Of a stretch of 64,000 nucleotides of DNA, positions 33,970-43,566 are shown piece after piece. The number at the start of each line of letters is the position of its first letter. Position 1 is the stretch's first letter. The translations under genes were made by a program, and so were the position numbers. Source of the stretch: Candidatus Saccharimonadota bacterium (GTDB taxonomy: Bacteria; Patescibacteriota; Saccharimonadia; Saccharimonadales; Saccharimonadaceae); the NCBI GenBank assembly GCA_024699125.1, contig JAILQE010000004.1, positions 1-64,000 on the forward strand. The letters run 5' to 3'. The notes beneath the pieces are model-generated. The model made no database searches. It worked only from the letters and a program-made list of their open reading frames with translations, and was not told where the DNA came from.

Positions 33970-35964
33970 GTGGCAAAATTTGAACTAGTTTCTAAGTATA
34001 AACCTACCGGCGACCAGCCGGAGGCTATTAAGGCTCTCACAAAGGGCCTAGAAGCTGGTGTCAAAGAACAAACCTTGCTTGGTGTTACGGGCTCAGGCAA
34101 AACCTTCACCATGGCCAATATTATTAAGAATATCGGCAAACCAACTTTAGTTCTGGCGCACAACAAAACCTTGGCCGCCCAGCTTTATTCCGAGTTTCGT
34201 GAATTCTTTCCAAAAAACGAAGTTCACTACTTTGTGAGCTATTTTGATTACTACCAGCCAGAAGCCTACATTGCTTCAACCGATACCTACATCGAAAAGG
34301 ATTCCGCCATCAATGACGAAATCGACCGCTTGCGCCACGCTGCTACCGAGGCTTTGTTAACTAGGGACGACGTGATTATCGTGGCGTCCGTATCCTGTAT
34401 TTATGGCATTGGTTCACCGGCTCACTACACCGAAATGTCGCTGCCACTTTGGCAAACCGAATCCGGCTGGACTGACGCCGACAAAAAACCGATCACCCAG
34501 GATGCCTTCGTACGCCGCTTAATCAACATGCAATATCACCGCAACGATCTCGCCTTTGAACGCGGTAATTTTCGCGTAATGGGCGACACTATCGACCTTT
34601 TCCCGGCCAACGGTGAATTCGCCTACCGCTTTGAATTTGGTTTTGATACGCTCGAAACCGTAAAGATTGTCGATCCGTTAACATTTGATGTGCGCGAAAC
34701 GCCAAATCATATTCACATCTTCCCAAACACCCACTACGCCACGCCAAAAGAACAGCTAGACAATGCTTTAGTTGCCATTCAAAAAGAATATGAAGAGCGC
34801 GTAAAGTTCTTTGAGAAACATCACAAATACCTCGAAGAACAACGCCTCACTCAGCGCACCAAATACGACCTCGAAATGCTAGAAAGCACCGGTTTTGTAA
34901 AGGGAATTGAAAACTATTCGCGCCACCTAGAAGGCCGCAAAGCTGGCGAGCCACCATATACTTTGCTCGACTTCTTCCCGAAAGACTTCTTACTTATCGT
35001 AGACGAATCGCACATGACCTTGCCACAAGTACGCGGCATGTATAATGGCGACCACGCTAGAAAAGAAGTACTCGTAGAATACGGTTTCCGCTTGCCAAGC
35101 GCGCTCGACAACCGCCCACTCACCTACGGCGAATTCCAAAGTAAAATCAACCAAGCAATTTATGTTTCCGCAACTCCTGGCGATTACGAACTTGAGCATA
35201 CGCCGAAGCCAGTTGAGCAAGTGATTCGCCCAACCGGCCTGCTTGATCCAGAAATTGAAGTTCGCGCCACCGATGGCCAAATTGATAATTTGATAGAAGA
35301 AATCGACCAACGCATCGCCAAAAAGCAACGCGTACTTGTAACCACGCTAACAAAGCGCATGGCCGAAGATTTAACCGACCACTTTAAGGAACGTGGTCTG
35401 AAAGTGGCCTACATTCATTCCGATATCGACACTTTGGAACGTAGCGACATCCTGCGCGACCTCCGCGCTGGCGTCTACGACGTGCTTGTGGGTATCAACC
35501 TACTTCGTGAAGGTCTAGATCTTCCAGAAGTTTCGCTCGTCGCAATTTTGGATGCCGACAAAGAAGGTTTCCTGCGTTCTGAGTCCGCTCTCATCCAAAC
35601 CATTGGCCGTGCCGCCCGCCATGTTGAAGGCAAAGTTATCATGTATGCCGACCACATTACCGAAAGTATGGAGCACGCCATTGAAGAAACCAACCGCCGC
35701 CGCGCCATCCAAAAGGAATATAACTTCGTTCATCACATCACCCCAACTTCCGTCGAGAAGGAAATTAGCATGGGGCTTCGCGCCATCATTCCAGAAAAGA
35801 TGAAGGAAGATAAACTAGACCTCAAGAAAGTTCCACAAGAAGAATTGCCAAAACTTATTAAAGAGCTCACCAGCCAAATGCAACTGGCCGCCGCCAACCT
35901 CGAATTCGAGAAGGCCGCCACCATCCGTGACGAAATCGAAAAGATTAAAGAATTCCTAAAATAA
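33970..35964 (+). CDS. uvrB: UvrB, excision repair helicase-like subunit
   Basis: Verifies DNA damage and recruits UvrC. The P-loop GVTGSGKT is at residues 38-45, the damage-probing beta hairpin YYQPEAYIASTDTYIEKDS near 95-113, helicase motifs GINLLREGLDLPEVSLV and QTIGRAARH near 510-545, and the C-terminal UVR motif (LEFEKAATIRDEI) that contacts UvrC ends the 664-residue protein. It begins at GTG. Confidence 0.97.
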   Translation: MAKFELVSKYKPTGDQPEAIKALTKGLEAGVKEQTLLGVTGSGKTFTMANIIKNIGKPTLVLAHNKTLAAQLYSEFREFFPKNEVHYFVSYFDYYQPEAYIASTDTYIEKDSAINDEIDRLRHAATEALLTRDDVIIVASVSCIYGIGSPAHYTEMSLPLWQTESGWTDADKKPITQDAFVRRLINMQYHRNDLAFERGNFRVMGDTIDLFPANGEFAYRFEFGFDTLETVKIVDPLTFDVRETPNHIHIFPNTHYATPKEQLDNALVAIQKEYEERVKFFEKHHKYLEEQRLTQRTKYDLEMLESTGFVKGIENYSRHLEGRKAGEPPYTLLDFFPKDFLLIVDESHMTLPQVRGMYNGDHARKEVLVEYGFRLPSALDNRPLTYGEFQSKINQAIYVSATPGDYELEHTPKPVEQVIRPTGLLDPEIEVRATDGQIDNLIEEIDQRIAKKQRVLVTTLTKRMAEDLTDHFKERGLKVAYIHSDIDTLERSDILRDLRAGVYDVLVGINLLREGLDLPEVSLVAILDADKEGFLRSESALIQTIGRAARHVEGKVIMYADHITESMEHAIEETNRRRAIQKEYNFVHHITPTSVEKEISMGLRAIIPEKMKEDKLDLKKVPQEELPKLIKELTSQMQLAAANLEFEKAATIRDEIEKIKEFLK

Positions 35965-35980
35965 TGCTATAATTATAAGC

Positions 35981-36922
35981 ATGAACGGGATGGGCATCAC
36001 TGATATCGAAACCTTATCCAAGATTCAGAGGCGCGTGCGTGCATGCGACTATCTTTCTGTTGCCCAACTTTATCTAAAAGACAACTTTATATTGGAGCGC
36101 CCGCTCACGACGGACGATATCAAACCACGCCTACTTGGCCACTGGGGCACCTGTCACGGCATTAACGTAGCCTACGCCAACCTCAAAGAAAATTTTAAAA
36201 ACGATCCGAATTTTTCCTTTATCTTAGGGCCTGGCCATGGCTTTCCAGCACTCCAAGCTAACCTGTTTTATGATGGCGACCTCTTAAAAGTCGACGAAAA
36301 AGCCACCATAAACTACGACGGCCTAGCCTACATTTGCAAAAACTTTTCTTGGCCAGACGGCTTTCCGTCCCACGCTAGCCCATTCACGCCGGGCGTCATC
36401 ACTGAGGGCGGGGAGCTAGGCTACGCCCTAGCCAACGCCTACGGCGCTGCACTTGGCCACCCAGAAAAAACCATCGCCGTGCTGATTGGCGACGGCGAAC
36501 TTGAGACCGCCACCGCACTTGATTCATTGAACCTCAAAAACATCCTAGGAGGCAGAAACAACGGCAAAATCCTGCCAATTTTACACCTCAACGGCTACAA
36601 AATTTCTGCTCCGACCATTTACGCGCGCAAATCCGAGCGGGAGCTAAACGAACTAATTCGTGGCTTTGGTTTTGATCCAATCTTGATCTACAAAGACACG
36701 CCAGAAGCCTTCCAAAACGCTCTCGCCGTAAATTCCAAAGCTCCATTCTTCATCTTGAAGACCGAAAAAGGCGCCACCGGCCCAAATCGTTATCACATGG
36801 CACATCAAATCCCATTAAAGAAAGTCAAAACCGACGAAACAGAACTAAAATCCCTCGAGGACTGGCTAAAATCTTACAATTTTGCCGAGCTTTTCGATAA
36901 AGAAAAGGGGTTCTATGAGTAA
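35981..36922 (+). CDS. Phosphoketolase, N-terminal half
   Basis: Thiamine-diphosphate domain of xylulose 5-phosphate/fructose 6-phosphate phosphoketolase, which yields acetyl phosphate. Family motifs: KPRLLGHWGTCHGINVAYA, GPGHGFPALQANLFYDG, EGGELGYALANAYGAA and GDGELETATALDS, then LHLNGYKISAPT. The frame stops after 313 residues at TAA, where the usual enzyme (about 800 aa) continues. The partner gene starts 8 nt before the stop in another frame. TATAAT is 7 nt before the ATG. Confidence 0.9.
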   Translation: MNGMGITDIETLSKIQRRVRACDYLSVAQLYLKDNFILERPLTTDDIKPRLLGHWGTCHGINVAYANLKENFKNDPNFSFILGPGHGFPALQANLFYDGDLLKVDEKATINYDGLAYICKNFSWPDGFPSHASPFTPGVITEGGELGYALANAYGAALGHPEKTIAVLIGDGELETATALDSLNLKNILGGRNNGKILPILHLNGYKISAPTIYARKSERELNELIRGFGFDPILIYKDTPEAFQNALAVNSKAPFFILKTEKGATGPNRYHMAHQIPLKKVKTDETELKSLEDWLKSYNFAELFDKEKGFYE

Positions 36923-38123
36923 CGTCGTAATGGATTTTTTGAAGTCTCATAACAGGGAAAAATCGGAGAAAACCCAGGCGCCTGAATTATTCTCGCCGGC
37001 CATCGAACTTGGCAAATTACTCGCCAAAAGAATGCAAGAAGACCCACATTTTTACTTGTTCTCACCAGATGAAACCACATCCAACAAGCTCGACGCGGTT
37101 TTTGACGTAGAAAAACGCGCTTGGAGCCTGCCAATCGCTAAATGGGACCTTCCGGAATCCGACAATGGCCGCATTATCGAAATGCTTTCCGAAAACGTCC
37201 TGTTCTCGGTGATGACCGGCCACATTCTAAATGGCGAGCAAGCCATGATGACGAGCTACGAGGCTTTCTTCCCGGTGATTACATCACAACTCTTGCAACA
37301 AATGAAATTCTTTAAGCAATGCAACGCCACTAGCTGGCGCAAGAAATATCCAGCTATCAATCTGCTTTCAACTTCCACCTGCTGGCGCCAGGATCACAAC
37401 GGCTTTACGCACCAATCTCCAGCATTAATCTCTACCTTGCTCGCCGTGCCGTCTAATCTCGCCAACTGTCTATTTCCAGTAGACGACATTGCCGCGCGCG
37501 AAGCCTTTTACTTTATGCTCAATACCAGAAATGTTGTAAATCTTACAACATTTAATAAGATAGACGAGCCACGTTTTCTCGATAAAGAAACTGGCGGACT
37601 AAACTTCCATACAGGCGGAGCCAGCATCTTCGAATCCGTTTCTGATGACGATCCAGATTTTGTGTTTGTGGGTGTCGGCGACTTGGTGTCCAAAGAAGCT
37701 ATCGAAGCTATCAATATTTTGCGTCGCGATTTACCAGAATATAAATATCGCTTCGTGAACGTAAACGCACTTTCGTATCGCTCCATTGGCACCACTAACG
37801 CGAAGCTCACAAAAGAGCAATTCGAAAAACTCTTTACCAAAGACCGGCCAATTATTGCCAACTTCCACGGCTATCCAGAAACCTTTGAAACCATTCTCGA
37901 AAACTACACCTATCGCGGCCGCGTACGCGTGCATGGCTTCGTAGAAGAAGGTTCCACCACCACGCCATTCGAAATGTTGCGCCGAAACGTTGCGTCGCGC
38001 TACGACCTTGCTATCGACGTAGCCACCGTCCTAAAACGCACTGACCTCGTCGAAAAATACCAAGAGACTTTGAAGCAAAATCACGAGCACGCTATCCAAT
38101 TTGGCGAAGATTTGATAAAATAG
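36915..38123 (+). CDS. Phosphoketolase, C-terminal half
   Basis: 402 residues matching the rest of phosphoketolase: FSPDETTSNKLDAVF (usual GPDETxSNRLxAVF), MTSYEAFFPVITS, STCWRQDHNGFTHQSP and VNLTTFNK, ending with the XFP C-terminal domain (IGTTNAKLTKEQFEKLF, ANFHGYPETFETI). A purine tract AAAGGGG precedes ATG 36915, which overlaps the first half's end, so the halves are translationally coupled and probably associate into one enzyme. The total is shorter than single-chain versions. Confidence 0.9.
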   Translation: MSNVVMDFLKSHNREKSEKTQAPELFSPAIELGKLLAKRMQEDPHFYLFSPDETTSNKLDAVFDVEKRAWSLPIAKWDLPESDNGRIIEMLSENVLFSVMTGHILNGEQAMMTSYEAFFPVITSQLLQQMKFFKQCNATSWRKKYPAINLLSTSTCWRQDHNGFTHQSPALISTLLAVPSNLANCLFPVDDIAAREAFYFMLNTRNVVNLTTFNKIDEPRFLDKETGGLNFHTGGASIFESVSDDDPDFVFVGVGDLVSKEAIEAINILRRDLPEYKYRFVNVNALSYRSIGTTNAKLTKEQFEKLFTKDRPIIANFHGYPETFETILENYTYRGRVRVHGFVEEGSTTTPFEMLRRNVASRYDLAIDVATVLKRTDLVEKYQETLKQNHEHAIQFGEDLIK

Positions 38124-38130
38124 CCCCATT

Positions 38131-38955
38131 ATGGAATTATTTATTTTAATTATCGTTTTGGCGATTTTTGCTGAAACCACATTTTTAATTATTACCAACA
38201 AAAAACCACTCATCGCCGAAGCGCGCCGCAAAATCTATGTCGACACCTCGGCCTTGATCGACGGTCGCATTCTAAATATTGCCAAGACTGGCTTTATTAG
38301 TGACGATCTCATCATTTTAAAAAGCGTTCTAAAAGAATTGCAGCTTCTTGCCGACGGCAAAGACAGCGCTAAGCGTGCCCGCGCTCGTGCCGGGTTAGAC
38401 CTCGTGAATGAGCTAGAGCGCATCGTGCATTTTAACGTTGAAATCGTCGATGATGGCGATGCCAACGTCAAAGTAGACGAGCAACTCTTAAAGTATGCCA
38501 AGGCTAATCACGGTGCCATTTTGACGCTTGATTTTAACCTTATCAAAGTTGCTACCGCCGAAAAAATTACCACATTAAACGTCAATGATTTAGCACTTTC
38601 GCTCCGCAATGAGTTTTTGCCGGGCGAAAAAATCACTCTCAAAATCACCGACAAAGGTGCCAACAAAGGCCAGGGAATTGGTCACTTACCAGACGGCACC
38701 ATGGTAGTCGTAGATAACGCCGCCACAAAAATCGGCGAAAGTCTTTTGGTGGAATTTGTTAAGTTCCACGAGACTTCCGCCGGTAAAATGATCTTTGCGA
38801 AGATTCTAACTACTCAGTCTTCTTCTCGTCCTTCTGCTCGTCTTTATCCTCAGACTCAGAAGACTTCTCAGGTTCAGTCGGCTTCTCCGGCTCCTCGACA
38901 GGCGTCAAGGTCATCGAGGAATCCGCTACGTAACCGTACTCGTCAGAAATCGTAA
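38131..38955 (+). CDS. PIN-TRAM domain protein (YacL-like)
   Basis: An N-terminal membrane helix (residues 2-20), a PIN nuclease domain (YVDTSALIDGRI near 38, LELxxL segment, then LTLDFNLIKVA with acidic metal ligands) and a TRAM domain (GEKITLKITDKGANKGQGIGHLPDGTMVVVD near 170-200) proposed to bind RNA. The terminal 45 or so residues are Ser/Arg/Gln-rich and lie antisense to the PBP gene; they probably lack function of their own. Confidence 0.88.
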   Translation: MELFILIIVLAIFAETTFLIITNKKPLIAEARRKIYVDTSALIDGRILNIAKTGFISDDLIILKSVLKELQLLADGKDSAKRARARAGLDLVNELERIVHFNVEIVDDGDANVKVDEQLLKYAKANHGAILTLDFNLIKVATAEKITTLNVNDLALSLRNEFLPGEKITLKITDKGANKGQGIGHLPDGTMVVVDNAATKIGESLLVEFVKFHETSAGKMIFAKILTTQSSSRPSARLYPQTQKTSQVQSASPAPRQASRSSRNPLRNRTRQKS

Positions 38956-41629
38956 TCTTCACATTCTTTTCTTTGCCGGTTACCGTATAACCCGTAATCT
39001 CACCGTTAGCTGCGATAGAAATTGCAGAATAATCGGTGCCATCAACTGTTAAAGTATAACCCTTAATTGCCTGGCTACCTTTTACAATCGTGGCATAGAA
39101 TTTGCCACCAGAACTTGAAATAGATACAGCCGGAGCTACGTAATCACAAGTATCCGATACTTCATGATTATAAGGCGCATCAACCTTGAAAGTCTCTTTC
39201 TTAGATACAGGGTCAACCACCTTTGTCACTTCGATTTCAATCTTAAAAGCGGCCGGAGTACATTCAGCGGCAAGCAATTTATTGTACTTGTTAAACGTCT
39301 TGGTTTCCTTAGAAACGCCAGAGTTTTTATCAGCATTGTACCAGCTTGGCCAAATATCAGTGATACCATTTACTGTCAAAGTCTTGATACCGGCTGGAAC
39401 TGCTGGTTGGTCGCCATAGTGCCACTTACCATCTGGTTCGTAGACTTCCTTATGAACACGTTCCATGTAAGTACCAGCTGTCTTAGCTGCAACTTCGTGC
39501 GTACTACTCGCGATGCCAGAACCATCGTGGTTACCGTTCCAAACGAAGGTAGAGATGGCAGTAGAGAAGCTCTCCATCATAGAGTCCTTGGTCACATTGG
39601 AGCTAGCAGTAGTGGTAGTACCAGTTTTAGTACCGGTCCATACGCCAGGTACCACGAAACCCGAACCGTTCCATGGGCGAGCGCCGCGATCGCCTAAGAC
39701 ATTCATGAGAAGGTAGGCAATTTGTGGGTCGATTACTTGGGTGGCTGGAGCATCTTGCCATGATTCGATAATGTCACCAGAAGAGTTTTTAACTTCAAGA
39801 ACATAGGCAATGTCTTTATAGGCGCCGCCACGTACAAGGGAAGCATAGGCGTTGGCGTGCTCAACCATCTTTACGCCACAACCTGAACCAATTGCGATCG
39901 AAAGGCCATAGGTGGCTTCAGTGTCTGCACAATAAGCCTTGTCACCAAGAGCATGAGCAATCTCGAGTGAGTTCCCGATGCCATTAATATATAGAGCTTT
40001 TACAGCTGCAATATTGAGGGAATTACCGAGTGAACGACGAATCGTAATATCACCAGCAAAAGTCCTAGAATAGTTAGCAAGTGAACAAGCGCCTCTATAA
40101 CCAGCACAATAAATCGAGTCAATGTTTTCATCACGAAGAATTGTACCAGGGCCATAGTTAATACCTTCACGTTGCATAAAGAGTGGAGCGTAATCAAGAA
40201 TTGGCTTGATCGTAGAGCCTGGCTCAATTGATGAGTCTACCGTTACGTTTTGCTCACCATAGGTTGGGTTATTGAAATCAATCGAACCGACCATCGCAAT
40301 CACTTGGGCGGTTTCAACATCCAACGAAACGAGAGCGAGGTTATCGCTGCGGTTCATGTAAGTAATACCGGCGCCAACAGCAATTGCGTCTTCAGCGATC
40401 TTTTGAGCACGCGTATCGAGCGTGGTAGTAATTGTCCAACCACCAGCGCGCATCGTTGAGATACCGTATTTTTCCTCGAGCTGTTTGCGCACTTCAAGCA
40501 CAAAATGAGGAGCAATCATATCAGAATATTGGCTAGCTTCTGGTTTAATCGTGTCAAGAATTGGCACTTCCTTAGCCTCATCAGCTTTCTCTTGGCTGAT
40601 GTAGCCCATTTGAGCCATCACGTCGAGAGTTTTGTGTTGACGCTCAAGCAAGGCTTCGTTACCGTAAGTATTGTATGGGTTAAGCACACCTGGGTTGTTT
40701 GGAATTGAAGCAAGAAGCGCAGATTCAGCCAAAGTCAAATCTTTAGCAGACTTGCCAAAGTAGGTTTGTGCAGCAGACTCTACACCGTTACGGCGACCAC
40801 CATAAGGCGACTGGTTGAGATACATAGTAATAATCTGCTCTTTATCATACATACGCTCAAGCTCAATTGAAAGAATCAACTCTTTGATTTTACGAGCAAG
40901 ACCACCACGGCTTTCACTTGCGGCTTCATCCGAGAAGTAAACCTGCTTGATAAGCTGCTGAGTCAGTGTAGAACCGCCTTGCACGCCGCTACCAGAAAGA
41001 GTAGAAAAGGTTGCACGGATTAAGGCGAGAAAATCAACGCCAGCGTGATTATAGAAGTTTCTATCCTCGATAGCCACAGTTGCCCAGCGCATATAATCGC
41101 TAATCTCGGAACCGTCAACCACGAGACGATAATCTTCGCTACCAGTATCTTTCCAGAGCACAACACCGTTGCGGTCGAGATAAGTGTTAACTGTTTCAGA
41201 AATAGTCATCTCATCGAGGCGGATTTCATCAAGATCTTTCTTGTAATACAAGAATAGACCACCGATAAAGATAACGAGAAGTAGAAAACAAGCCGCAAAA
41301 AACTTTAGAATGGCTTTTTGGCCACGCCAAGAAAACCACCATTTAAATACACGTTTTGGATGGAGTCTAGCAAAGAAGCGTTTGACCGGTTCTTTAGGGA
41401 GAGATGCCAAATCCTCGGCCTTGCGACGTGCCTCGGCGTCTTTCTTTGCTTTGTGTCTATAAACTAGACTAGAATAAAGACCTTTTTTGCTCCCGGTTTT
41501 CTTCTCTTTAGGAGCGCTTGTCTTTTTCTCAGCTTTAACCTTGCTCAGGCTAAGCTTGTCCTGCTTTTTATCAGTTTTTTTAGCGTCTTTTTTAGACGGC
41601 AAAATAACTTCCGACTTTTTTCTACTCAT
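38810..41629 (-). CDS. Class A penicillin-binding protein
   Basis: Polymerises and cross-links peptidoglycan. 939 residues: a long Lys-rich cytoplasmic tail, one membrane helix, the glycosyltransferase domain (EDRNFYNHAGVDFLALIRA, GGSTLTQQLIKQVYF) and the transpeptidase domain with catalytic Ser in STIK, SLN and KTGTT. An extra C-terminal beta domain and an acidic Glu/Ser/Pro tail follow. TATAAT ends 6 nt before the ATG, so it is leaderless. The last 146 nt overlap the PIN-TRAM gene. Confidence 0.93.
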   Translation of the reverse strand: MSRKKSEVILPSKKDAKKTDKKQDKLSLSKVKAEKKTSAPKEKKTGSKKGLYSSLVYRHKAKKDAEARRKAEDLASLPKEPVKRFFARLHPKRVFKWWFSWRGQKAILKFFAACFLLLVIFIGGLFLYYKKDLDEIRLDEMTISETVNTYLDRNGVVLWKDTGSEDYRLVVDGSEISDYMRWATVAIEDRNFYNHAGVDFLALIRATFSTLSGSGVQGGSTLTQQLIKQVYFSDEAASESRGGLARKIKELILSIELERMYDKEQIITMYLNQSPYGGRRNGVESAAQTYFGKSAKDLTLAESALLASIPNNPGVLNPYNTYGNEALLERQHKTLDVMAQMGYISQEKADEAKEVPILDTIKPEASQYSDMIAPHFVLEVRKQLEEKYGISTMRAGGWTITTTLDTRAQKIAEDAIAVGAGITYMNRSDNLALVSLDVETAQVIAMVGSIDFNNPTYGEQNVTVDSSIEPGSTIKPILDYAPLFMQREGINYGPGTILRDENIDSIYCAGYRGACSLANYSRTFAGDITIRRSLGNSLNIAAVKALYINGIGNSLEIAHALGDKAYCADTEATYGLSIAIGSGCGVKMVEHANAYASLVRGGAYKDIAYVLEVKNSSGDIIESWQDAPATQVIDPQIAYLLMNVLGDRGARPWNGSGFVVPGVWTGTKTGTTTTASSNVTKDSMMESFSTAISTFVWNGNHDGSGIASSTHEVAAKTAGTYMERVHKEVYEPDGKWHYGDQPAVPAGIKTLTVNGITDIWPSWYNADKNSGVSKETKTFNKYNKLLAAECTPAAFKIEIEVTKVVDPVSKKETFKVDAPYNHEVSDTCDYVAPAVSISSSGGKFYATIVKGSQAIKGYTLTVDGTDYSAISIAANGEITGYTVTGKEKNVKITISDEYGYVADSSMTLTPVEEPEKPTEPEKSSESEDKDEQKDEKKTE

Positions 41630-41668
41630 GCACTAATTATACCATTATTATTATAATAATTAAAACTC

Positions 41669-41697
41669 TTGACAATCAAAACCATAAGGGTTATAAT
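41669..41697 (+). promoter_or_regulatory. Full-consensus promoter for the sortase-substrate gene
   Basis: TTGACA, 17 nt, TATAAT. Confidence 0.85.
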
Positions 41698-41742
41698 GCA
41701 AAATATACAAGGTCATATACAAAAATAAACAAGGAAATTTTT

Positions 41743-42591
41743 ATGAAAAAGAGTCTTGGCCTCAAAATTTGTGCCGGCCTTTTGGCGGTACCAATTTTAG
41801 GCACATTCTGCCGCGGCGCGTTCGCGACAACTAATAGCATTCTTAAGGTGGGTAACGAGGATATTTACACCGCAAATGGTAAAGAATCTAACAACGACGA
41901 AACCGCAACTTACGATGCTACTACCAAAACCCTCACCCTTAAGAAATATCAGGGTAAAGCAATTGATACCGATATTGCTTCTCTCACTATCAAAGTTGCT
42001 GAAGCAAGCACCATCACCGATACGGTAAAATCAATCCATTCTACTGGTAACCTTATCGTTACTGGCGAAAAACTCACCGTTTCAAATGGTATCGACACAG
42101 AAGGTGGTTTCACCCTCGATTCTGGTAATGTTGATCTTGGCGCAACTGATTTGACCGCCAAAGGCACCATCAAAATCAATGGTACCATCAAGGCCGGTTC
42201 CATCAGCCTTACCGCTGAATCCCCAGCCAAAGCCAAAATCATGTTTGACGCAAAAGCTGATGTGACTGTCTCTAAAGACATCACCGCAAATTACACCACC
42301 AAAATCACTACAAAAGGCATCGAGCTCAACAAAGTTTGTGCTAATGCTCAAATCATCAACCTTGAAGAATCTGGTAAAAGCACCGCTTCTACTACTGTAT
42401 TCTCAAGCGATGGCAAAGTTGGTGTAACCAAAGGTGTAAAAATTGCAAGCTCAGTTTGCGACACCAAGACCGACACCAAAACTAATGACAAAGAAAACCC
42501 AGACACTGCTGATAGCATCTACTTCTACGTAGCAGCTTTGGTAGCTTCGTCCGCTATCCTAGTCTACAGGCGCCGTCTTGCTAAGCATTAA
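41743..42591 (+). CDS. Secreted surface protein with NPDTAD-type sorting signal
   Basis: 282 residues: a signal peptide (cleavage near GAFA, residue 29), a Thr/Lys/Ala-rich beta-helical-looking body (many short LTVSNG-, VDLG-type strands), then NPDTADS, a hydrophobic stretch and YRRRLAKH. The layout is that of a sortase substrate whose motif resembles class B sorting signals. The class B sortase gene follows directly, so it is the likely dedicated substrate. Confidence 0.75.
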   Translation: MKKSLGLKICAGLLAVPILGTFCRGAFATTNSILKVGNEDIYTANGKESNNDETATYDATTKTLTLKKYQGKAIDTDIASLTIKVAEASTITDTVKSIHSTGNLIVTGEKLTVSNGIDTEGGFTLDSGNVDLGATDLTAKGTIKINGTIKAGSISLTAESPAKAKIMFDAKADVTVSKDITANYTTKITTKGIELNKVCANAQIINLEESGKSTASTTVFSSDGKVGVTKGVKIASSVCDTKTDTKTNDKENPDTADSIYFYVAALVASSAILVYRRRLAKH

Positions 42592-42615
42592 TTCCTATAA
42601 ACCGGATAAAAAAGT

Positions 42616-42645
42616 CACGAGAGCCACTAGCTCTCGTGGCTTTTT
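42616..42645 (+). terminator. Terminator between the surface protein and sortase genes
   Basis: CACGAGAG/CTCTCGTG hairpin and T5. Confidence 0.8.
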
Positions 42646-42712
42646 AAAAGCCAATAACAAAAAGAAAACTACCTCAAAAAAATTCGACATTAAAAGTGAC
42701 CCACGCGTTATC

Positions 42713-43543
42713 ATGCGCGGCATCATCTATACCTTGACCTCCGTAGTATTAATCTTTTGTATTTGTTTTTCTGCCTACAACATTATCAAATGGCGTGCCG
42801 AGAACGAACTAGCAGACGAACAAATCCGCGAGATTCAAGCCGAAACCGTAATCGTAGAGGTGGAACCCGAGCCAGAGCCAGAACCAAAGCCGGAACCAAT
42901 TGTTAAACCAAAAGAAGGAGCCGATGTAGCAATTTCCAGTACTGATCCATATTGGGAATTATCAAAAATCCCACTAATTAGCGTTGATTTAACCAGTTCA
43001 ATCGCCAAAAACCAAGACGTCGCCGGTTGGGTTCAAGTACCAGGAACCAATATTAATTACCCATTCGTACATACCAACAATAATGAGTACTATTTGCGTC
43101 ACTCTTTGAATCATACCTGGAATTCTGCTGGCTGGGTTTTTCTTGATGCCAGCAACAACACCAACCTCACAGACCAAAACCAAATTCTTTATGCACATGG
43201 TAGGCTCGATGGCTCAATGTTTGGCTCACTCGTGAATGTACTGTCAAAAAACTGGCAGGAAAAGACCGAAAATCATGTCGTCAAAATCTCCACTCGCGAT
43301 TCAAACTCACTTTGGCAAGTGTTTAGCGTTTACCGCATCCCAGTAACTAGCGATTACCTTGTCACGCATTTCGACAGCGACGAAGCCTTTGACGAATTCT
43401 TGCAAAAGATCAGCGCCCGCAGCATTTACGACTTTCAAACTAATGTTCACGCCAGCGACAAAGTCATTACACTCTCCACGTGTATAGGAACTACTGAGCG
43501 CGCCGTGTTGCACGCCAAACTCATTAAAATCGCCCAAAAATAA
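42713..43543 (+). CDS. Class B sortase
   Basis: A membrane-anchored transpeptidase that joins sorting signals to the wall. A signal anchor begins at residue 1, an EPEPEPKPEP linker follows, then the class B fold: VAGWVQVPGTNINYPFVHT, the catalytic His in LYAHGRLDGSMFG (near 160), Cys in TLSTC (near 256) and Arg in TERAVL. The frame stays open upstream to 42578, but that region contains the terminator and offers only a TTG start; no clear ribosome site is seen for either choice, so the start is uncertain. Confidence 0.85.
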   Translation: MRGIIYTLTSVVLIFCICFSAYNIIKWRAENELADEQIREIQAETVIVEVEPEPEPEPKPEPIVKPKEGADVAISSTDPYWELSKIPLISVDLTSSIAKNQDVAGWVQVPGTNINYPFVHTNNNEYYLRHSLNHTWNSAGWVFLDASNNTNLTDQNQILYAHGRLDGSMFGSLVNVLSKNWQEKTENHVVKISTRDSNSLWQVFSVYRIPVTSDYLVTHFDSDEAFDEFLQKISARSIYDFQTNVHASDKVITLSTCIGTTERAVLHAKLIKIAQK

Positions 43544-43566
43544 TTTAAGTATGTATAATAATTTAT

